Source: CAVPOO01 sp963707015 (GTDB lineage Bacteria > Pseudomonadota > Gammaproteobacteria > Thiohalobacterales > Thiohalobacteraceae). From it: 64,000 nt of DNA. The translations under genes and the position numbers were made by a program. Where the stretch lies: NCBI GenBank assembly GCA_963707015.1, contig CAVPOO010000002.1:186001-250000 (forward strand), written 5' to 3'. The notes below the pieces were generated by a model that saw only the letters and a program-made list of their open reading frames with translations, made no database searches and was not told where the DNA came from. This document shows positions 52,623 to 62,230 of this stretch, one piece after another; within the stretch, counting starts at the first letter, position 1; each line of letters opens with the position of its first letter.

Positions 52623-54869
52623 TCAGCCCTGCCAGGGTGTTTCCTTGAGCCAGTGCGTGAAGCTTTCGCGCGTGAGCGGACGGCTGACGTGATAACCCTG
52701 CACCGCGTCGCAACCCAGGATAGTGAGCAGGTCCCAGACTTCGCCGTCTTCCACGCCCTCCGCAATCACCTGAAAGCCGAGGTTGTGTCCCAGATCGATG
52801 ATCGATCTCACGAGCACTGCGTCGTTTTCGTTTTCCGTCATATCCAGGAGGAAGGATCGGTCGATCTTGAGCGTGTCAATGGGCAAGCGCTTGAGATGGG
52901 CGAGCGACGAGTAACCCGTTCCAAAGTCGTCAATGGCCACGCCGACGCGCTCGTCACTCAGTTGAGACAGGATTGCCGATCCGTGTTCGAGATCGGACAT
53001 GAGGGTATCTTCGGTGATCTCGATTTCCAGGCACTCGCCATCCACGCCAGCCTCTTTGAGCGCGCACTGCACATGATCAAGAAGCCGCGGCGTCCGGAAC
53101 GACCGTGCAGATACATTGACCGATATCGGAATGTGCGTGCCCGCCAGCCACCATTCCTTGCACTGGCGCAGCGCGGTTACCAGGACCCAATTGGTAATCG
53201 GCGTCATCAATCCGGCCTGCTCGGCAACCTGGAGAAAACAATTCGGCTCGAGCAGCCCTTCCTCCGGATGCCTCCAGCGCAACAGGGCCTCGGCGCCAGA
53301 CACGCGCATGCGGTGGATATCCACCTTGGGCTGATAGTGCAGCTCGAATTCGCCGCGCTCCAGTGCCCGCCGCAGTTGTCCGGATAACTGCAGAGGACGC
53401 ACGCTACTGGCATCCTTGCCGGGATCATAGAACAGAGATCCGAGACCGCCCTGCTTGGCGCGGTACATGGCAATATCCGCATGGCTCAACAATCTGTCGA
53501 CATCCTCGCCATGCTCAGGATACACCGCTATCCCAATCGAAGCCCCCAAAAAGAACTCCTGATCCTGGCAGTAAAATGCCTCACGGAAACATGCCAGGAC
53601 CGTCTCGGCAACGCGTTTCCCGGCCTTGCGGGGATCTTCAGCACAGGGCAGCAGAATCGCAAACTCATCACCACCCAGGCGGGCCAGGGTATCTGAATCG
53701 CGCAAAACCTGACGCAAGCGGGCAGCCACTTCCCTGAGCAAGTCATCGCCCGCGGGATGGCCCAGCGTGTCATTGACCATCTTGAAATGGTTGAGATCGA
53801 GCAGCATGAGCACGACCCTGCTGTCACCCGTGCGCCGCGCAGCAGCAATTGCCTGGTTGGCGCGGTCATACCACAGCGGGCGGTTGGCGAGATTCGTCAG
53901 TTCGTCAGTTGTTGCCAGGTGCTCGAGCCTTGCCAGGGTCGCGCGGTTTTCGGTAATGTCCTCCATGACTGCATCGACGCGTTCAACAGCCTGCTCGCCT
54001 CCTGGGCAGGCATAGAACATAAGCCGGTACCATCGTTCAGCACCGTCATCGGTAAGCATTCTGGCCTCGACCGCCGCCCGTCCTCCTTCCCGGGCCCGCT
54101 CCCAGGCCGCCAGAATACTTTCACGGTCGTCGGCACGAAAACGACTGAGGACCGGGACCGGACCGGATACATCACCATGGACAAAGGCCTCCGCGGCGGA
54201 ACTGACATACAGCAGCTGACAGGTGTCGGCCGCCGCAGACCAGAGTAACTGAGGGATATTGGCGAGCAGGTCCCTGATCCGCGCGTAGTCCGCCTGGGCA
54301 CGAACCATCTCTTGCTGCAAACCCGTGTATTCCTCGTCCCAATAGGCTTGAAGTATGAGCCCCAGGTCAAGAAAGACACGCTTGCTCAGGGCCGCGTGCA
54401 ATCGCTGACGATCAGCTTGCGGGATCTCCGGCATCGCGGACACACGTTCCAGAAGATGATTCAGATAGAGCCGGTAGGCGCCTATGACCCATACGGGCTT
54501 GACCTGTCTTTTGAAATAGCGCCCTCCGACGGCATGAATGTCGCCAGCGGGTTCCTCGTTAAGCAGGCTGAGAAGATGGTGAAGCTGGGATTTGATCAGG
54601 TTGCCAATATCACCGCCGTTGCGCTCGTAGGCGTAGAGCACCTCGGCAATTTCCGGAAGATCGAACAGATAATTGTAGAACGCTTCCGCAAACTGGCCGG
54701 CCTGACGGCTGAGGATATCCTGGTATCTCGCCAGGACCTCAAGATCATCAGCACCCAGTTGGAGGATGTAGTTGAACGCCTTGCGCTGCGTCTGGCCCTT
54801 ACCCTTTAGCTGGGCGGCCACACGCGCCGGGGTTCGCTTCCTCCGCCTACGCTTTTTCCGGTCTTCCAT
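52623..54869 (-). CDS. Globin-sensor/PAS/GGDEF/EAL c-di-GMP protein
   Basis: Domain order over 748 residues: a basic N-terminus (MEDRKKRRRRKRTP), a globin-coupled sensor domain (about 20-180), a PAS-like domain (about 200-310), GGDEF and EAL. The cyclase site GGDEF (RLGGDEFAILL) and the esterase motif (AEALLRW, DDFGTGYSS) are intact, so both activities are possible. In the globin part, the position of the proximal His (usual pattern H-x6-P-x-W-x-IGAY) is Tyr (RYFKRQVKPVWVIGAYRL), so haem binding may be lost or altered. The gene sits between fliK and fliL, an unusual place. It probably links a signal to motility. Confidence 0.88.
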   Translation of the reverse strand: MEDRKKRRRRKRTPARVAAQLKGKGQTQRKAFNYILQLGADDLEVLARYQDILSRQAGQFAEAFYNYLFDLPEIAEVLYAYERNGGDIGNLIKSQLHHLLSLLNEEPAGDIHAVGGRYFKRQVKPVWVIGAYRLYLNHLLERVSAMPEIPQADRQRLHAALSKRVFLDLGLILQAYWDEEYTGLQQEMVRAQADYARIRDLLANIPQLLWSAAADTCQLLYVSSAAEAFVHGDVSGPVPVLSRFRADDRESILAAWERAREGGRAAVEARMLTDDGAERWYRLMFYACPGGEQAVERVDAVMEDITENRATLARLEHLATTDELTNLANRPLWYDRANQAIAAARRTGDSRVVLMLLDLNHFKMVNDTLGHPAGDDLLREVAARLRQVLRDSDTLARLGGDEFAILLPCAEDPRKAGKRVAETVLACFREAFYCQDQEFFLGASIGIAVYPEHGEDVDRLLSHADIAMYRAKQGGLGSLFYDPGKDASSVRPLQLSGQLRRALERGEFELHYQPKVDIHRMRVSGAEALLRWRHPEEGLLEPNCFLQVAEQAGLMTPITNWVLVTALRQCKEWWLAGTHIPISVNVSARSFRTPRLLDHVQCALKEAGVDGECLEIEITEDTLMSDLEHGSAILSQLSDERVGVAIDDFGTGYSSLAHLKRLPIDTLKIDRSFLLDMTENENDAVLVRSIIDLGHNLGFQVIAEGVEDGEVWDLLTILGCDAVQGYHVSRPLTRESFTHWLKETPWQG

Positions 54870-55097
54870 GTTGTAGTTATTTGGTACCCTTGCAACGAGG
54901 GTACGGACCAGCAATGTGTCCTGAAGGGCCCTACGCTTCCTTTGCCGCCCTGAATCACTCCGGACACACCACCTTGCACACCCGCCTGTGCGCAAACCGT
55001 CCGCTGACCCCTGGTTTCGTCGCGTGGAACGTTGTTGTTTTGATCGGTTAAGGACAGGCGGAAACTATCATATTTGACGCATTATTCCTATGCCCCA

Positions 55098-55121
55098 CAC
55101 GCACTGCCGACGCAGTGCGTG
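55098..55121 (-). terminator. Perfect hairpin after fliK
   Basis: CACGCACTGC and GCAGTGCGTG flank the loop CGAC. The hairpin lies 43 bp downstream of the fliK stop, before the GGDEF gene. No T-run follows, so it may attenuate rather than end transcription. Confidence 0.5.
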
Positions 55122-55163
55122 CAGGCCTGGATGACCGCCAAACGGAAGACAAACATAATAAAT

Positions 55164-56363
55164 TCAAGCGAATAAATCGATCACCCCGCGCGGCCTCAGT
55201 CCAATGGCTGTCTCGATCACAGTACCCTCGTCGTGTTCCATAAGGTCGGCCGTGGCGAACCCTGCCGGGTCATCTCGCCCGCCGTGCCCGGCATTCGGCT
55301 GCCCGGAGGAATGCCGGGAAACGTTAACATCGCCCAGATCCAGGCCCGCGTTGCCGAACATGTCGCGGAGTCTCGGTATGGCGGCCTCAAGTGCCTCGCG
55401 GACGCTGGCATGCTGAGCCGAAAACGAGACCTGCGCCTGATCTCCTTGCATGTTGATACGCACCTCGATCGGACCCAATTCCGGTGGATTCAACCTGATC
55501 GCCGCACCTTGCAGCCGCTGATTCACCATCCACATCACCCGGTCACCGATGGCACCATCCCAGCCGGTCTGCCGGAAGTGCATATCCAGGCTCATGGATG
55601 GCACAGTCGTGCTGGTAACTGCGCTATGCACGTCGGTATTGACTGCTGCCAGCAACGGCGTCATGTGCATCGTCATGACCGCCGTTCCCTGCCCCTCGGT
55701 CAGCGGCTGAATGGCCGCGAACTGCGCCGTTGGTAGGGTAGCCGCGAGTGAATTCGAGGGATGTGCGGGCAACTCGGACCGTATTGCCGCGAGAAATTCA
55801 CTATGGACGGCCTCCTGAACCGTGGCAGACGGGGCACCGCTTGTATCTCCCCCAGCGAGAGCCGATCCTTGACCCGAGGTGAGAGTTGAATTGATCATCG
55901 GGCGATCCAGATTACCCGAAAGCACAGCGGTCGAATCACTGTTGGATCTACCGGGTGTGCCGGTAAGGCTTCGCAACGACTCAGCCGGTGTAACAGGAAG
56001 TATGCTCATCGTTCCTGTATCGCCCGCCTCACCCGGCATCTCATCGAGTGATTCGATGATTTCCGGCGAAAGTCCCGCAAGTTTCACTGGATCGAAGTTG
56101 CCGGAGTGCGGCAAGTCCTTGCCCGTCTCCACGGCCTGCCCGGAAATATCCTCGACTGCCGCTGCGCCTTGAGCTTGTGGGTGTGGCGTGGATTTCTGCG
56201 GATTCTGGCCCTTGGCATCGTCCAGCGCCGCCTGCTCGTCCGCCAGCACGGACGAGAATTTGCCTTTTCCATGAACTAATTGCGCAGAATCATGCGGCTG
56301 AGCCTTGACTCCAGGCGGTACCGTGGTCGCTGACTGCAGATCCGGTATGAATGACTCCGGCAT
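55164..56363 (-). CDS. fliK: Flagellar hook-length control protein FliK
   Basis: The N-terminal 250 residues are low-complexity (Ser/Thr/Gly/Pro), as expected of the secreted ruler part. The C-terminal domain has AAIRLNPPELGPIEVRINMQ, GDQAQVSFSAQHASVREALE and IPRLRDMFGNAGLDLGDVNV, the Flg_hook signature. FliK measures the hook and triggers FlhB switching. A sigma-54 promoter lies upstream, making it a separate transcription unit from fliEFGHIJ. Confidence 0.92.
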   Translation of the reverse strand: MPESFIPDLQSATTVPPGVKAQPHDSAQLVHGKGKFSSVLADEQAALDDAKGQNPQKSTPHPQAQGAAAVEDISGQAVETGKDLPHSGNFDPVKLAGLSPEIIESLDEMPGEAGDTGTMSILPVTPAESLRSLTGTPGRSNSDSTAVLSGNLDRPMINSTLTSGQGSALAGGDTSGAPSATVQEAVHSEFLAAIRSELPAHPSNSLAATLPTAQFAAIQPLTEGQGTAVMTMHMTPLLAAVNTDVHSAVTSTTVPSMSLDMHFRQTGWDGAIGDRVMWMVNQRLQGAAIRLNPPELGPIEVRINMQGDQAQVSFSAQHASVREALEAAIPRLRDMFGNAGLDLGDVNVSRHSSGQPNAGHGGRDDPAGFATADLMEHDEGTVIETAIGLRPRGVIDLFA

Positions 56364-56406
56364 GGGTGTGTCCCCTGGGTAGCACGCGGATGTTACCTTG
56401 ACAGGG

Positions 56407-56421
56407 GCAAGTACCGTGCCA
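56407..56421 (-). promoter_or_regulatory. Sigma-54 promoter of fliK
   Basis: The minus strand reads TGGCACG-GTAC-TTGC, a near-perfect -24/-12 element 44 bp upstream of the fliK start, inside the fliJ-fliK gap. Confidence 0.88.
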
Positions 56422-56434
56422 GGGGTCCCTCAGA

Positions 56435-56884
56435 CTACTGTTTTTCACGGCGATGTACAGACTGAACCGAATGTTCGTCACATTCATTCTGCTCACGTCG
56501 CCGCTCGATGTCCTGTTCCTGGCGCTGATAACGCTCGACTACTTTGTCGAGCGCCTGAACACGACGGCGCGAATGCAGCCAGTCTTGCCGATGTTTGTCT
56601 ACTTCCTGACAAGCGCGGGCAATAGCCACTTTCTGTTGTGCAATTGCCTTAGACAGCCGATCAAGAAACATGCGGTAGTCGCGCAATTGCATTGCATGAA
56701 GGCCGCAACTACCGGCCGCTTCGAAACGCCTGGCGTATTCGTCACGGTAGGTCTGCAACTCAGCCAGCTTCTCCTGCATGTCCGCGAGATGCCTCTGACG
56801 CTGGCCGAACTTCCGCGCATCATTGCGCTCGCGATCTTCCGCCAATCTAACGACCGGTTGCATCCGTTTTGAACGTGCCATCAT
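56435..56884 (-). CDS. fliJ: Flagellar export chaperone FliJ
   Basis: The protein (about 149 residues) is nearly all coiled coil and highly charged (MQPVVRLAEDRERNDARKFG, LADMQEKLAELQTYRDEYAR, RRVQALDKVVERYQRQEQDI). It is the central stalk of the FliI ATPase. Starts at 56884 or 56881 (ATGATG) lie 8-11 bp after the fliI stop. Confidence 0.88.
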   Translation of the reverse strand: MMARSKRMQPVVRLAEDRERNDARKFGQRQRHLADMQEKLAELQTYRDEYARRFEAAGSCGLHAMQLRDYRMFLDRLSKAIAQQKVAIARACQEVDKHRQDWLHSRRRVQALDKVVERYQRQEQDIERRREQNECDEHSVQSVHRREKQ

Positions 56885-56891
56885 CCAGTCC

Positions 56892-58259
56892 CTAGGCCCG
56901 CGCCACCAAACGTTCCAAGTCATCGAGACTTTCCACCAGTGGCACCTTCTGCCGCATATCCTGTTGCAGGAACTCGATCAGCCTAGGGTGATAGGCAATC
57001 GCTTCGTCCACTCGCGGATCACTGCCCGCCTGGTAAGCGCCCACACTGATCAGATCCCTGTGCCGCTGATAGGTGGAATAGAGCTGCCGAAATCGTCGTG
57101 CGGCCTGGAGATGCTGATCGTCAGTTATTTCCGTCATCGCCCGGCTGATCGAAGCCTCGATATCGATCGCCGGGTATTGACCCGCCTCGGCCATTTCACG
57201 CGACAGTGCGATATGACCGTCCAATATGGCGCGCGCTGCATCCGCGATCGGATCGTTCCGGTCATCACCTTCCGTCAGCACCGTGTAGAAGGCCGTGATC
57301 GAACCCCCTCCCACATCCCCGTTTCCCGCCCGTTCAACGAGCTGTGGAAGTTTGGCGAATACCGATGGTGGATAACCCTTGGTCGCCGGTGGTTCTCCTA
57401 TCGCCAGCGCAATCTCGCGCTGGGCCTGCGCGAACCGCGTCAGAGAATCCATCAGCAAGAGTACGTGGCGTCCCTGGTCACGGTAGTATTCGGCGATACT
57501 GGTCGCCAGCATCGCACCATGCAGACGCATCAGCGGTGAAGTATCGGCCGGCGTCGCAACCACCACGGACCGCGCCATACCTTCCTCACCGAGGCTGTTC
57601 TGGACAAACTCGACAACCTCCCTGCCACGTTCGCCGACAAGACCCACCACGATCACGTCGGCGTTCGTGTAGCGCGTCATCATGCCAAGCAGTATGCTTT
57701 TTCCCACGCCACTGCCGGCAAACAGGCCCATTCGCTGACCACGACCGACACTGGTTAACGCATTGATCGATCTGACACCTACGTCCAGTGGTTCACGGAT
57801 GGGCTGTCGCGAGAGCGGATTTATCGGGCGCCCGGTCAGCGGCACGCTGTGATCCGCGTGCAGGGCTCCCTTGTCATCAAGCGGCCGTCCCGCACCGTCG
57901 AGTACCCTTCCGAGGAGGCTATCGCCAACCTGCGCCTCGCATCCCCGGTCTATGGGTATAACGCGGGCATTCGGACTCAGACCTCGAATATCGCCCGTTG
58001 GCATGAGGTACAAGCGTTCACCCGCAAACCCGACCACCTCCGTCTCGACGCAAGATCCATCCAGGTTGGCTATCATGCAACGGCCTCCGATTGCGGCCTG
58101 GCAACCTACCGCCTCCAAGGTCAGGCCTACCATCCGATTCAGCTTACCCTCGACGACCAGCGGAACCGGTCTCTGTGCCCGCTGCTCGTAACGTGCCAGC
58201 CGCTCCCCCCAGGTGTCACGACGATCAGAAGCCCTTCCATGTGGAATTGGCGTTGGCAC
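56892..58259 (-). CDS. fliI: Flagellar export ATPase FliI
   Basis: This 455-residue F1-type ATPase has Walker A GLFAGSGVGKSILLG and Walker B-like segments (HVLLLMDSLTRFAQAQREIA), plus GEPPATKGYPPSVFAKLPQL. It energises substrate unloading at the export gate. Its start overlaps the fliH stop by one base. Confidence 0.97.
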   Translation of the reverse strand: MPTPIPHGRASDRRDTWGERLARYEQRAQRPVPLVVEGKLNRMVGLTLEAVGCQAAIGGRCMIANLDGSCVETEVVGFAGERLYLMPTGDIRGLSPNARVIPIDRGCEAQVGDSLLGRVLDGAGRPLDDKGALHADHSVPLTGRPINPLSRQPIREPLDVGVRSINALTSVGRGQRMGLFAGSGVGKSILLGMMTRYTNADVIVVGLVGERGREVVEFVQNSLGEEGMARSVVVATPADTSPLMRLHGAMLATSIAEYYRDQGRHVLLLMDSLTRFAQAQREIALAIGEPPATKGYPPSVFAKLPQLVERAGNGDVGGGSITAFYTVLTEGDDRNDPIADAARAILDGHIALSREMAEAGQYPAIDIEASISRAMTEITDDQHLQAARRFRQLYSTYQRHRDLISVGAYQAGSDPRVDEAIAYHPRLIEFLQQDMRQKVPLVESLDDLERLVARA

Positions 58260-58918
58260 TACTCATCCCCTAAGGGGCGGTCCGATTCCCGCCCTGCACC
58301 GAATACCGCTGCAATTACACCGTTCAGTCGGCTCTCTACCGTTGCATCGATGTGTGAACTGTCACTTGAGACCCGACAGCCACCACGCGACAGAATGGGA
58401 TCTTCGACAAGTTCCCATGTGCGTTCTCTCTCCGTCAGAGAGAGTGTGTCACGTACCAGCGCTGCATCCTCAGGATGCAGGTGCAGGCGAACATTGCGGG
58501 CAGCGATGGGCAAGATCCCCATGGCCTCGCGCACGGCCGCCAGAACTTGACCCGGATCCGTTCTGATCTCGCGACGTACGATATGGCGGGCCAGCGTTGT
58601 CGCCAGAGTTACGAACTGTTGTTCGACCGTATCATCCAGATCGTCCAGCGGCCGGGACAGTGTTCGCAAAATAGCGTCCAACTCCATGACGCGTGCAGCT
58701 ACCTCACGCTGCCCTGCTTCCAAGGCCTCACGCCGACCAACGGCGAATCCTTCCATACGCGCCTGCTCATGCAACTCCTCCAGTCGCCGCGCCGTCATGG
58801 GACTGTGATCGGATCGCGTCACTCTGGCATGGGACTGCACCTCGGGAATCGACCAGCTTTCGATATCGCCGATCTGCTCGCCAGGGATAACCTTCGAAGT
58901 GACGTTCCTATCGTTCAT
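58259..58918 (-). CDS. fliH: Flagellar assembly protein FliH
   Basis: The ATG at 58918 (MNDRNVTSKVIPGEQ) gives 219 residues. An Arg/Glu-rich helix (ARRLEELHEQARMEGFAVGR) is followed by the V/A-type ATPase E-subunit-like domain (TLARHIVRREIRTDPGQVLA, RGGCRVSSDSSHIDATVESR). FliH binds and regulates FliI. The open frame runs further 5', but the leader is not conserved. Confidence 0.9.
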   Translation of the reverse strand: MNDRNVTSKVIPGEQIGDIESWSIPEVQSHARVTRSDHSPMTARRLEELHEQARMEGFAVGRREALEAGQREVAARVMELDAILRTLSRPLDDLDDTVEQQFVTLATTLARHIVRREIRTDPGQVLAAVREAMGILPIAARNVRLHLHPEDAALVRDTLSLTERERTWELVEDPILSRGGCRVSSDSSHIDATVESRLNGVIAAVFGAGRESDRPLGDE

Positions 58919-59125
58919 CAGAAATGTTATCCGTATCCTAGCTGTATTCTGAACATGAACACTGCAGCGGATACAGAATGTCCTCCGCAACAGCCGCACA
59001 ACAGACGCTAAAGATGGCTGACCATCAATACTGCCTTCCACCGTTGGGCTATGGCAGTCACGAACGATCCGCGCTTGCACAAAACGGGATCGCATACCGT
59101 GTCTTACTGGTAGCAGTACCCCATG

Positions 59126-60139
59126 CTACACGAACTCATCGCCACCCTTCCCGCCGAGAGCAATGTCGCCGGCCTCGGCCATGCGCCGTGCGACGGCGAG
59201 GATCTCTTTCTGGGCGACCTCTACCTCGCTCAGACGAACCGGACCCTTGGCCTCAAGGTCGTCGCGCAGCATCTCTGCAGCACGCTTTGACATGTTCCTG
59301 AAAATCTTGTCCCGGACTGCCTGATCGGCACCTTTCAGTGCAATAATCAGATTATCCGACGATATCTCGCGCAGCAGGGCCTGAATACCGGTGTCGGCAA
59401 CGTCAATGAGATTGTCGAACACAAACATCAGCTCCTGAATACGCTGCCCCAGCTCGCCATCAATATCCTTGACCAGATCCATAATCTCGCCTTCACGCGA
59501 GCTGTCGACAAAGTTCAGGATATTTGCCGCCGCCTTAATACCACCAACCCGCGACGACTGCACATTGCCGCCTGCCCCCGAGAAGTGCCGCTCCATGATT
59601 TCGTCGAGTTCCTGAAGTGCCGCGGGTTGAATTCCGTCCAGCATGGCAATCCGCATGAGCACGTCGGCAACAACACCCTCGGGCAAAAAGCCAAGCACCT
59701 CTGCCGCTTGATCCGAATCGAGGTAAGATAGGACAATTGCCATGATCTGTGGATGTTCGTGACCAACGATTTCGGCAACTGCTCTTGCATCCATCCATTT
59801 CAGCGCTTCCAGGCCTTTTGTATCCCGCCCCAGCAGGATCCGATCAATCAGGTTAGTACCCTTCTCCTTTCCGAGTGCATCGATCATCACGCTGCGGATG
59901 TATTCTTCCGTACCTATCCCCAATGCTGTTTGATTGCCTACGCTATCAGCAAAATCGCCGAGGACACCTGCAACTTGTTCCTTGGAGACATTCGTAAGGG
60001 TAGCCATTGCAGTGCCCACTCTCTGAACCTCTTTGGGGCCCATATGTTTCAAGACCTGCGCGGCCTCGCGTTCACCCAGGCTGAGTAGAAAGATGGCGGC
60101 CCTTTCTGTTCCCGAGAATTTTCCCGAAGCTTCAGCCAT
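59126..60139 (-). CDS. fliG: Flagellar motor switch protein FliG
   Basis: Starting MAEASGKFSGTERAAIFLLS, the protein carries the conserved armadillo modules (HPQIMAIVLSYLDSDQAAEV, EIMDLVKDIDGELGQRIQEL) and the torque helix region (MFVFDNLIDVADTGIQALLR, KRAAEMLRDDLEAKGPVRLS). The start overlaps the fliF stop. A 207-bp gap separates it from fliH. Confidence 0.96.
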   Translation of the reverse strand: MAEASGKFSGTERAAIFLLSLGEREAAQVLKHMGPKEVQRVGTAMATLTNVSKEQVAGVLGDFADSVGNQTALGIGTEEYIRSVMIDALGKEKGTNLIDRILLGRDTKGLEALKWMDARAVAEIVGHEHPQIMAIVLSYLDSDQAAEVLGFLPEGVVADVLMRIAMLDGIQPAALQELDEIMERHFSGAGGNVQSSRVGGIKAAANILNFVDSSREGEIMDLVKDIDGELGQRIQELMFVFDNLIDVADTGIQALLREISSDNLIIALKGADQAVRDKIFRNMSKRAAEMLRDDLEAKGPVRLSEVEVAQKEILAVARRMAEAGDIALGGKGGDEFV

Positions 60140-61772
60140 TATCACTTACCCAGTTTTTCATGACCTGCGCGACGCGTTTGGGATCGTTCTGAACCAAACC
60201 CTTGGCAGCGGCAATCTGCTGCTCATAACTCTGCTGCTGCGGTGAGGGGAGACTGACCTGTGCGCCCGACCCACTCAGCGTTACCTGGTCCTCAGCAAAC
60301 CCCGCACCCCCGGCCAGAGCCATCTGCGCAGCGCTCGGCAGCACTGCGCCCTTCTCTGCCAGGCTGCGCATTACGGGTCTGATAACACCGAATATCAGCA
60401 GCAGTACCCCGAACGCACCGGCAACCTGTTTCAGCACATTCCATAGCCAGGGTTGCTCCCACAAGGGAAGATCGGGAAGCGGCTCCATTTCGGGCTGCAG
60501 CTGAAAAGCCGCATTGACCACCTGCACGCTGTCGCCTCGTTGTGCATTAAAACCTACAGCCTCCTTAACCAGCGTAGTGAACTTGGCAAGCTCCTGGTCC
60601 GACCAGGGTTCGCGAACCGGCTTGCCTTTTTCGCCAGTCGCCTGCTTGTTATCAAGCACCACGGCAATGGATAACCGTCGTACCGATCCACTGGCCAAGC
60701 GTGTATGGCTGATGGTCTTGTCAAGCTCGTAGTTACGAATCGTGCTTCGGCTGCTGTTGCTTGGCTGGCTCACATCTTCCGGTGCACCTCCCGCGCCGGC
60801 GGGCGGAACCGGCGCCGCGACGGCACCACCGGGTGGCTGGTTACTTAACGTACCAGGGACACCGATCGCCGCAAGACCACCCGTGTTCCTGTCCTCACTG
60901 GACTGCTCACTCCGCAGTGCCGGAAGGTCCGGATTATAGGTTTCCTGGGTCTTCTCGGTGACCGTGAAATCGAGTTCCGCCGCCACCTGTGCACGCACCC
61001 CACTGCGGCCCACCAAGGGACTCAGAAGATCTTCAATGCGTTTTACATGTGTTTGTTCGAGCTGACGGTTATAATTGAACTGACCGGTGGTCAGACCCAT
61101 CGGCTGCGAGTGATCGGAATTCGTGAGCAGCAAGCCGTTCTGATCAACCACCGTAACCTGATCCGCACTGAGATGCGGAACGCTCGAGGCCACGAGGTGG
61201 ACAATCGACCCAACCTGTCCCTCCTCCAGCGACCTTCCGCCATACAGTTCAACTGTGACCGAGGCAGTTGGCTGTGCCTGTTTACGGATGAATACCGATC
61301 GCTTTGGCAAAGCCAGATGAACACGTGCTGATTTGACGTTGCGCAATGTCGCAATCGTTCGGGATATCTCACCTTCCAGTGCCCGCTGGTAACGCGCATT
61401 TTCGATGAACTGGCTGGTACCGAAACCCTGATCCTCATCGAGCAATTCAAACCCACTGCCCGTGCCCTTGGGCAGTCCGTCACTAGCCAGCTGCAGTCGA
61501 GCCCGATGGACGTCTGGCCCTGACACAAGAAGCGCGCCGCTTGATTCATCGAGCTTGTACGGGATACCCGCCTTGTCAAGCGCTTCCATTACTTGACTCG
61601 CATCCCGGTCAGACAGCTTACCGTACAGAAGACTGAAACTTGGGGACTGCGACCACAGCACAACCGCCACGCCCACGGCTACGCTCGCCGCCAGACCAAT
61701 CATCAGACCAATCTGGCGCAATGCCGGCAACCCCGAAAACCCTGCAATCGTTTCCTGCTTCACCAGAGCCAT
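60132..61772 (-). CDS. fliF: Flagellar MS-ring protein FliF
   Basis: There are two membrane spans (QIGLMIGLAASVAVGVAVVL and VAGAFGVLLLIFGVIRPVM) around a large periplasmic region with the YscJ-like segments (VMEALDKAGIPYKLDESSGA, KSARVHLALPKRSVFIRKQ). The C-terminal tail (AAKGLVQNDPKRVAQVMKNW) binds FliG. The ATG at 61772 is used; a TTG two codons earlier is less likely. Confidence 0.96.
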   Translation of the reverse strand: MALVKQETIAGFSGLPALRQIGLMIGLAASVAVGVAVVLWSQSPSFSLLYGKLSDRDASQVMEALDKAGIPYKLDESSGALLVSGPDVHRARLQLASDGLPKGTGSGFELLDEDQGFGTSQFIENARYQRALEGEISRTIATLRNVKSARVHLALPKRSVFIRKQAQPTASVTVELYGGRSLEEGQVGSIVHLVASSVPHLSADQVTVVDQNGLLLTNSDHSQPMGLTTGQFNYNRQLEQTHVKRIEDLLSPLVGRSGVRAQVAAELDFTVTEKTQETYNPDLPALRSEQSSEDRNTGGLAAIGVPGTLSNQPPGGAVAAPVPPAGAGGAPEDVSQPSNSSRSTIRNYELDKTISHTRLASGSVRRLSIAVVLDNKQATGEKGKPVREPWSDQELAKFTTLVKEAVGFNAQRGDSVQVVNAAFQLQPEMEPLPDLPLWEQPWLWNVLKQVAGAFGVLLLIFGVIRPVMRSLAEKGAVLPSAAQMALAGGAGFAEDQVTLSGSGAQVSLPSPQQQSYEQQIAAAKGLVQNDPKRVAQVMKNWVSDNG

Positions 61773-61833
61773 AGTCAATCCACGCCTTCTGAGATCCAGA
61801 GATGTCTCTCGCTACTCCGCACGCGCAACTTGT

Positions 61834-62157
61834 TTACATTCGCAGGTTCATTATTTCCTGGTAAGCCTGGACCAGTTTATTCCGAACTTCGGTCATAGCC
61901 TGAAACGAAAGGCTCGCTTTCTGCAACGCGACCATGACCTCCGCGAGATCTACGTCTGGGTCTTGGCGCACGAACGCCTCACTGAGATCTCCGGCCGTCA
62001 ACTTGTTATCGTTTACCTGTTGCACAGACTGCTTGAGCAAATCGGCAAATCCCGGCTTGTCTGGCTCTTCCGGCGTCTGCACCGCATTACTGCCCTGTGC
62101 AGCGGCGGCCATGGTACGCATCTGTGAAAGCAACTGATTAATATCGATGTTACTCAT
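61834..62157 (-). CDS. fliE: Flagellar hook-basal body protein FliE
   Basis: This 107-residue protein has the FliE C-terminal segment DVDLAEVMVALQKASLSFQA and NKLVQAYQEIMNLRM. FliE links the MS ring to the rod. A strong AGGAGG precedes the ATG. It begins the fliEFGHIJ series; I could not find a clear sigma-54 site just upstream. Confidence 0.94.
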   Translation of the reverse strand: MSNIDINQLLSQMRTMAAAAQGSNAVQTPEEPDKPGFADLLKQSVQQVNDNKLTAGDLSEAFVRQDPDVDLAEVMVALQKASLSFQAMTEVRNKLVQAYQEIMNLRM

Positions 62158-62230
62158 CCCAGCCTCCTGATCACGCGTCCATTGCGATCATCCGAGAAAC
62201 CCACCGTGGTGCAATATTGGCTGTTAGGAA

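Noticed and set aside
62158..62230. Possible sigma-54 promoter upstream of fliE
   Set aside because: No GG-N10-GC arrangement near the consensus could be found in the fleR-fliE gap.
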